NCBI GenBank assembly: GCA_012729375.1
Contig: JAAYDE010000008.1
Span: 1 to 48,836 of the forward strand
DNA from: Deltaproteobacteria bacterium
GTDB taxonomy: Bacteria > Desulfobacterota > Desulfuromonadia > Desulfuromonadales > JAAYDE01
Reading direction: 5' to 3'
DNA: 48,836 nt
The first letter of the stretch is position 1, and each line of letters begins with the position of its first letter. Below are positions 45,133 to 48,836 of the stretch, one piece after another. The notes below the pieces were generated by a model. The model worked only from the letters and a program-made list of their open reading frames with translations, was not told the origin of the DNA and made no database searches. The translations under genes and the position numbers were made by a program.

Positions 45133-46920
45133 TTACATCTGGAGACGGACCTTCTCCGGCGACAGTCGCGATTCCAGGCGGCGGGCGTAGAGACTCATGG
45201 AGTAACAGCAGACGAAATAGAGAAAGGCGACGGTGGTGTAGATTTCGAAAGGATGAACCATCAGGCGGTTGTTGAGACCCTGGGCAACGAAGGTCAGCTC
45301 CAGAACGCCGATGACGAAGGCGAGGGAGGTGTCCTTGAAGATGGCGATGAACTGGCCGACGATAGCCGGGATCATCTGCTTCAGGGCCTGGGGCAGGATG
45401 ATATAACGCATGGTCTGGAAATAGTTGAGGCCGGTGCTCATCGCCGCCTCACTCTGACCCGGCGGAATGTTCTGAATACCGCCGCGGACGATCTCCGCCA
45501 GATAAGCACCGGTGAAAAGGGTCAAGGCGATGGTGGCGCTCCAGAAGACGTCGAGATAGGTCTTGATGAAGATCGGCAGGAAGAAATAGACCCAGAAGAT
45601 CACCATGATCAAGGGATTGCCGCGGATGATCTCGATATAGAGAGTGCAGGGGATGCACAGCATGCGGTTATTGGCCATCCGCCCCAGTCCCACCACCAGG
45701 CCGATGCCGAAACTGACGCTGATGGCGATCAGCGCCATCAGCAGGGAGAAACTCAAGCCCCCCAGCCCCCAGAGAATCTCGTTGGGGTTGTCGCTGCTGG
45801 GAAAACGCCAGATCAGCAGGGTGGACAGATTCGTCCAGACCACCGACCACTTGAGACCGGCCAGGCCAATGGCCGCCTCCACCAGCCCGTAGAGAAGAAC
45901 GGCCACGAAGGCGCCCCGGAACAGCCAGCCCGCGCTGATGCGCAGCCCTTTCATCAGCCGGTGGACCAGGGCCTGAAAGGGCGTGTAGTGCAGGGAGCGG
46001 TGCCGCTGCCCGGCCAGAAGCAGATGGACAGGATGGGCCAGGGCCGCCCAGATCTTCTCGAAGGGATAGAAGAAAACGTCGCTGATCCGGTAGGCGAGGC
46101 CGCGCTGCCGGGGCGGGACCAACTGCAGCCGCAGGTTGATCATGTTGAGGATGGCGGAAATGGTCAACGACAATCCCAGGTAGAGGATGGTCGCGGCGGT
46201 GGTCGCCTCGAACCCGCGGAAGGTAAGGGATTCGATCTGTTGCGACTGCCAGCAGAGTTCGGCGACGCCGACCACCATGGCCAGGGACGAGTTCTTCATG
46301 TTGTTGAGGAATTCACTGCCCAGGGGTGGAATGATGGCGCGGAAGGCCAGCGGCAGGATGACGGTCCGCAACGCCTGGAAATAGGACAGCCCCGAGGAAT
46401 AGGCCGCCTCCAGAAGCCCCTTGGGAATGGATTGGAGCCCGGCCCGGATCACCTCGGCCATGAACGAGGCAGTGTAGATGGAAAGACCTATGGTGGCGCT
46501 CCACAACTCGAAATTTTGTTCGAAGAGCATCTCCCGCAGATCGGCCGGCAAACCCATGGGCAGGGCGAAGTACCAGAAAAAAAGCTGGATCAGCAGGGGG
46601 GTGTTGCGGAAAAATTCGACGTAGCAGGTGGAAAACCAGTAGAAAGGCTTGAAATGGGAGATCCTGCCGAGCCCGAAGAAGGTGCCCAAGGCGAGGGCGA
46701 TGCCGGAACTGATGAGGGAGATCCAGATGGTGAGCTTGAGGCCCGCGATCAGGTTGTGGCCCAGGTTGATGCCGTAGGTTTTGTTGACTTCGTAGAGGAC
46801 CGTCCAATCGAAATCGTAGCCGAAATCGAAGACCCAGCCCCAGTAATAAACCGCCAGGCCGATGAGAACCAGCAGACCGGCATACTGGAAAGCGGTATTT
46901 TCAAACCATCTCCGCAACAT
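45133..46920 (-). CDS. Fused double permease of a polar amino-acid ABC transporter
   Basis: A 595-residue inner-membrane protein containing two HisM/GlnP-type permease domains in one chain. The first carries EAAYSSGLSYFQALRTVILP and the second EAAMSTGLNYFQTMRYIILP, the EAA loops that dock on the ATPase. Each has about five transmembrane helices, with an amphipathic linker between (about residues 300-350). Most relatives encode these as two genes, so this is a fusion. I start at the ATG at 46920 because the open frame upstream to 46995 passes through an intergenic hairpin. Last gene of the ATPase > binding protein > permease operon. Confidence 0.9.
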   Translation of the reverse strand: MLRRWFENTAFQYAGLLVLIGLAVYYWGWVFDFGYDFDWTVLYEVNKTYGINLGHNLIAGLKLTIWISLISSGIALALGTFFGLGRISHFKPFYWFSTCYVEFFRNTPLLIQLFFWYFALPMGLPADLREMLFEQNFELWSATIGLSIYTASFMAEVIRAGLQSIPKGLLEAAYSSGLSYFQALRTVILPLAFRAIIPPLGSEFLNNMKNSSLAMVVGVAELCWQSQQIESLTFRGFEATTAATILYLGLSLTISAILNMINLRLQLVPPRQRGLAYRISDVFFYPFEKIWAALAHPVHLLLAGQRHRSLHYTPFQALVHRLMKGLRISAGWLFRGAFVAVLLYGLVEAAIGLAGLKWSVVWTNLSTLLIWRFPSSDNPNEILWGLGGLSFSLLMALIAISVSFGIGLVVGLGRMANNRMLCIPCTLYIEIIRGNPLIMVIFWVYFFLPIFIKTYLDVFWSATIALTLFTGAYLAEIVRGGIQNIPPGQSEAAMSTGLNYFQTMRYIILPQALKQMIPAIVGQFIAIFKDTSLAFVIGVLELTFVAQGLNNRLMVHPFEIYTTVAFLYFVCCYSMSLYARRLESRLSPEKVRLQM

Positions 46921-46961
46921 ATAAAGGCAACGGCTTCCGCGAATCACAAAGGGAAAACGAA

Positions 46962-46982
46962 CGAGCCCCGCAAGGGGGCTCG
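46962..46982 (-). terminator. Intergenic hairpin between binding protein and permease genes
   Basis: CGAGCCCC (46962-46969) pairs with GGGGCTCG (46975-46982) around a 5-base loop. On the transcribed strand it is followed by an interrupted U-rich stretch. It probably acts as a partial terminator or RNA stabiliser, giving more binding protein than permease. Confidence 0.6.
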
Positions 46983-47006
46983 CTCGTCTCAACAAAAATT
47001 AAAGGA

Positions 47007-47834
47007 TCAGGGCCACATTTCGATCTTTTCGGTCAGCGGGAAGTAATAGGGGGTGTCCGGACCATACCACTTGTCATAGATCTTTTTGTAGGTGCCGTCG
47101 GCCCACATATCCTGGATGGCGAAGTTTACCTCATCGCGCCATTTGGAATCATCCTCGGGCAGACCGATGCCGTAGGGCTCGTTGCTAAAGAAATCGCCCA
47201 CCAGCTCGAACTCGCCGGGAACCTGGGCGGCATAGCCGAGGAGGATGGTGCTGTCGGTGGACCAGCCGGCAACCCGCCCCATGCGCAGGGCCTGGAAGCA
47301 TTCCGATTCCTTCTGAAAGGAGATGACATTGGTCTCGTATTTGGGATCACCCAGCTCTTTGAGCAGGTTCTTGACGTTGATCTCGCTGGTCGTTCCCTGC
47401 ATGGTGGCGATCTTCTGGCCGACAAAATCCTTGTGCTCCTTGAATTTTCCTTTCGGGGCGAGGATCTTCTGGCCGTCAAAGAAATAGGTGATGGAGAAAT
47501 CGATGGAGCGGTCACGCTCCCGCTTGTGAGTCATGTTGGCCACCGACATGTCGATGCGCCCCTGCTGCACGAAGGCGATCCGCGTTTTGTTGCTCACCGC
47601 CACCCGCTCCAGCTTGCAGCCCATGCGCCGGGCGATCTCCTCGGCGATATCCACGTCCATGCCGACCCATTCCTTCTTCTCGTTGTAATAGGCTCCCGGT
47701 ATGGAGTCGGTCATGATCCCGGCGCGGATCACCTTGGTCTTCATCACCCGGTCAAAGGTCGGTCCCGCCAGAGCGGTCTGGGCCCAGACCAGAACGAGAG
47801 CGACCGCCGCCATTTGCCATTTCCAGCTTCGCAT
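47007..47834 (-). CDS. Polar amino-acid ABC transporter periplasmic binding protein
   Basis: A 275-residue periplasmic solute-binding protein of family 3. A signal peptide (MRSWKWQMAAVALVLVWAQTALA) is followed by the mature domain, with VIRAGIMTDSIPGAYYNEKKEWVGMDVDIAEEIA, RIDMSVANMTHKRERDRSIDFS and FFSNEPYGIGLPEDD. The pattern resembles glutamate/aspartate or general polar amino-acid binders (GltI/AapJ-like); ligand is not proven. AGGAGG precedes the ATG. Hairpins lie on both sides of the gene within the operon. Confidence 0.92.
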   Translation of the reverse strand: MRSWKWQMAAVALVLVWAQTALAGPTFDRVMKTKVIRAGIMTDSIPGAYYNEKKEWVGMDVDIAEEIARRMGCKLERVAVSNKTRIAFVQQGRIDMSVANMTHKRERDRSIDFSITYFFDGQKILAPKGKFKEHKDFVGQKIATMQGTTSEINVKNLLKELGDPKYETNVISFQKESECFQALRMGRVAGWSTDSTILLGYAAQVPGEFELVGDFFSNEPYGIGLPEDDSKWRDEVNFAIQDMWADGTYKKIYDKWYGPDTPYYFPLTEKIEMWP

Positions 47835-47869
47835 ATCCCTACCTCCTCAAAAAAGATGAAAACAAGAGG

Positions 47870-47890
47870 TCCGGGGACCTGTTCCCCGGA
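47870..47890 (-). repeat. Intergenic hairpin between ATPase and binding protein genes
   Basis: TCCGGGGA (47870-47877) and TCCCCGGA (47883-47890) form a perfect 8-bp stem with a 5-base loop in the 71-bp gap. No uninterrupted U-run follows, so transcript processing or stabilisation is more likely than full termination. Confidence 0.55.
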
Positions 47891-47905
47891 GCCGCCGATG
47901 GTTTG

Positions 47906-48634
47906 TCAATGAGACAGTATCTTGCTCAAAAACGCCTGCGTCCTTTCGTTCTGCGGCGCCGTAAAAAACCTCTCCGGGGTGTTTTCCTCGATCAGCCGTC
48001 CCATATCCATAAAGATGACCCGGTCAGCCACCTCGCGGGCAAAGCCCATCTCGTGGGTGACGCAGACCATGGTCATGCCTTCCCGGGCGAGGTTCTTCAT
48101 GACGTCGAGCACTTCGTTGATCATCTCCGGGTCCAGGGCCGAGGTCGGCTCGTCGAAAAGCATGATCTTGGGGCGCATCGCCAACCCGCGGGCGATGGCC
48201 ACCCGCTGCTGCTGGCCACCGGAGAGCTGGGCCGGATAGGCGTCGGCCTTGTCGGGAATGTTGACCTTGGCAAGCAGGTCACGGGCCAGGATCTCGGCCT
48301 CCTTGGCGCTCATCTTGCGGACCAGGCAGGGAGCCAGGGTGATATTTTCCAGCACCGTCATGTGGGGATAGAGATTGAACTGCTGGAAAACGAAACCGAC
48401 CTCGGCCCGCAATTGGGTCAGGTTGGTCTTGGGGTCGTCGAGATCGGCGCCGTCGACGACGATCCGTCCTTTCTGGATAGGCTCGAGACGGTTGATGACA
48501 CGAATCAGGGTGCTTTTCCCCGACCCGCTGGGGCCGCAGATAACCACCACTTCTCCGGAACGGATGTGGAGATTGATGTCGTTGAGGACATGCAGAGAGG
48601 CAAACCATTTATTGACGTTTTCAAAGAAGATCAC
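47906..48634 (-). CDS. Polar amino-acid ABC transporter ATPase (GlnQ-type)
   Basis: A 242-residue ATPase of the GlnQ/HisP class. Walker A is GPSGSGKST, the Q-loop region [17 protein letters not shown], the ABC signature [12 protein letters not shown], Walker [17 protein letters not shown], and the switch histidine lies in [10 protein letters not shown]. It powers uptake through the fused permease encoded downstream. It is the first gene of the operon; the roughly 200 bp upstream to the window end are AT-richer and presumably contain the promoter, but I see no clear -35/-10 pair. Confidence 0.95.
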   Translation of the reverse strand: MIFFENVNKWFASLHVLNDINLHIRSGEVVVICGPSGSGKSTLIRVINRLEPIQKGRIVVDGADLDDPKTNLTQLRAEVGFVFQQFNLYPHMTVLENITLAPCLVRKMSAKEAEILARDLLAKVNIPDKADAYPAQLSGGQQQRVAIARGLAMRPKIMLFDEPTSALDPEMINEVLDVMKNLAREGMTMVCVTHEMGFAREVADRVIFMDMGRLIEENTPERFFTAPQNERTQAFLSKILSH

Positions 48635-48836
48635 GACTTGCTCCGTTTTTCAGACAAAAACGCACGGGCAATTGTCTAAGCGGACATCTTTGCGGCGGGC
48701 AGACGAGCCTTTTTATAGCAAAGAATTTGCCACAAAAACAATGGAATACCTGTTGCTGAGAAATTTTTAAATTGAGTGGGAAGATTGGCCATTATCATCG
48801 GCCCAAGCTGTCTCCTTTTGCGGCCTTTTATCTTCC

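Noticed and set aside
45253..47046. 597-codon open frame on the plus strand
   Set aside because: Antisense of the fused permease; acidic repetitive translation without domains.

Overview
The window is a GC-rich bacterial chromosome segment, most consistent with a Desulfuromonadia (Geobacter/Pelobacter/Desulfuromonas-like) anaerobe. This is inferred from gene content rather than a marker gene: a GSU0051-0053-type (type I-G, formerly I-U) CRISPR-cas operon, a class I hybrid-cluster protein beside an HcpR-like regulator and its FrdX ferredoxin, an N-terminally extended HflX, a GenX/EpmA plus KamA-family pair for EF-P modification, a PEP-CTERM protein and a fused polar amino-acid permease. I see no rRNA, tRNA, CRISPR repeat array or complete insertion sequence.

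Region 1, about 1-10550, is accessory. On the minus strand runs cas3 (C-terminal HD domain) > csx17/cas8 > csb1/cas7, the last cut by the window edge. The operon is visibly less GC-rich than the rest and is divergent from a hicAB toxin-antitoxin pair. Then come a WYL-domain regulator, a relBE-like operon with a translationally coupled third gene, two adjacent related membrane-protein genes of unknown function, and a second WYL regulator that is a close paralogue of the first and in the same orientation.

Region 2, about 10570-22930, is core metabolism and envelope. On the minus strand are a LysM lytic transglycosylase, hflX, fabI and an unknown charged protein. On the plus strand are glmU, glmS, a CLC channel with CBS domains and a UvrD/PcrA helicase; the first two make UDP-GlcNAc.

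Region 3, about 22930-27330, is a nitrosative/redox stress module. It holds hcp, a convergent Crp/Fnr regulator and a divergent frdX-type ferredoxin. A perfect TTGAC-N4-GTCAA palindrome lies between regulator and ferredoxin, and strong bidirectional terminators delimit the module. A PEP-CTERM exported protein follows.

Region 4, about 27675-38815, is housekeeping: a divergent YchF-like GTPase, a PerR-type Fur protein, uvrC, a nitroreductase, a trans-sulfuration PLP enzyme, a methionine aminopeptidase lacking a catalytic histidine, a 50-residue protein with its own promoter and terminator, pdxST, a PilZ protein, and efp-epmA.

Region 5, about 38900-48836, holds a DUF486 membrane protein, an SPFH/zinc-ribbon protein coupled to a second zinc-ribbon protein, a minus-strand rhodanese > MauE/DoxX > KamA-family operon, a divergent beta-hydroxyacid dehydrogenase behind a structured leader that ends in a terminator hairpin, and a polar amino-acid ABC transporter (ATPase > binding protein > fused double permease) with intergenic hairpins.
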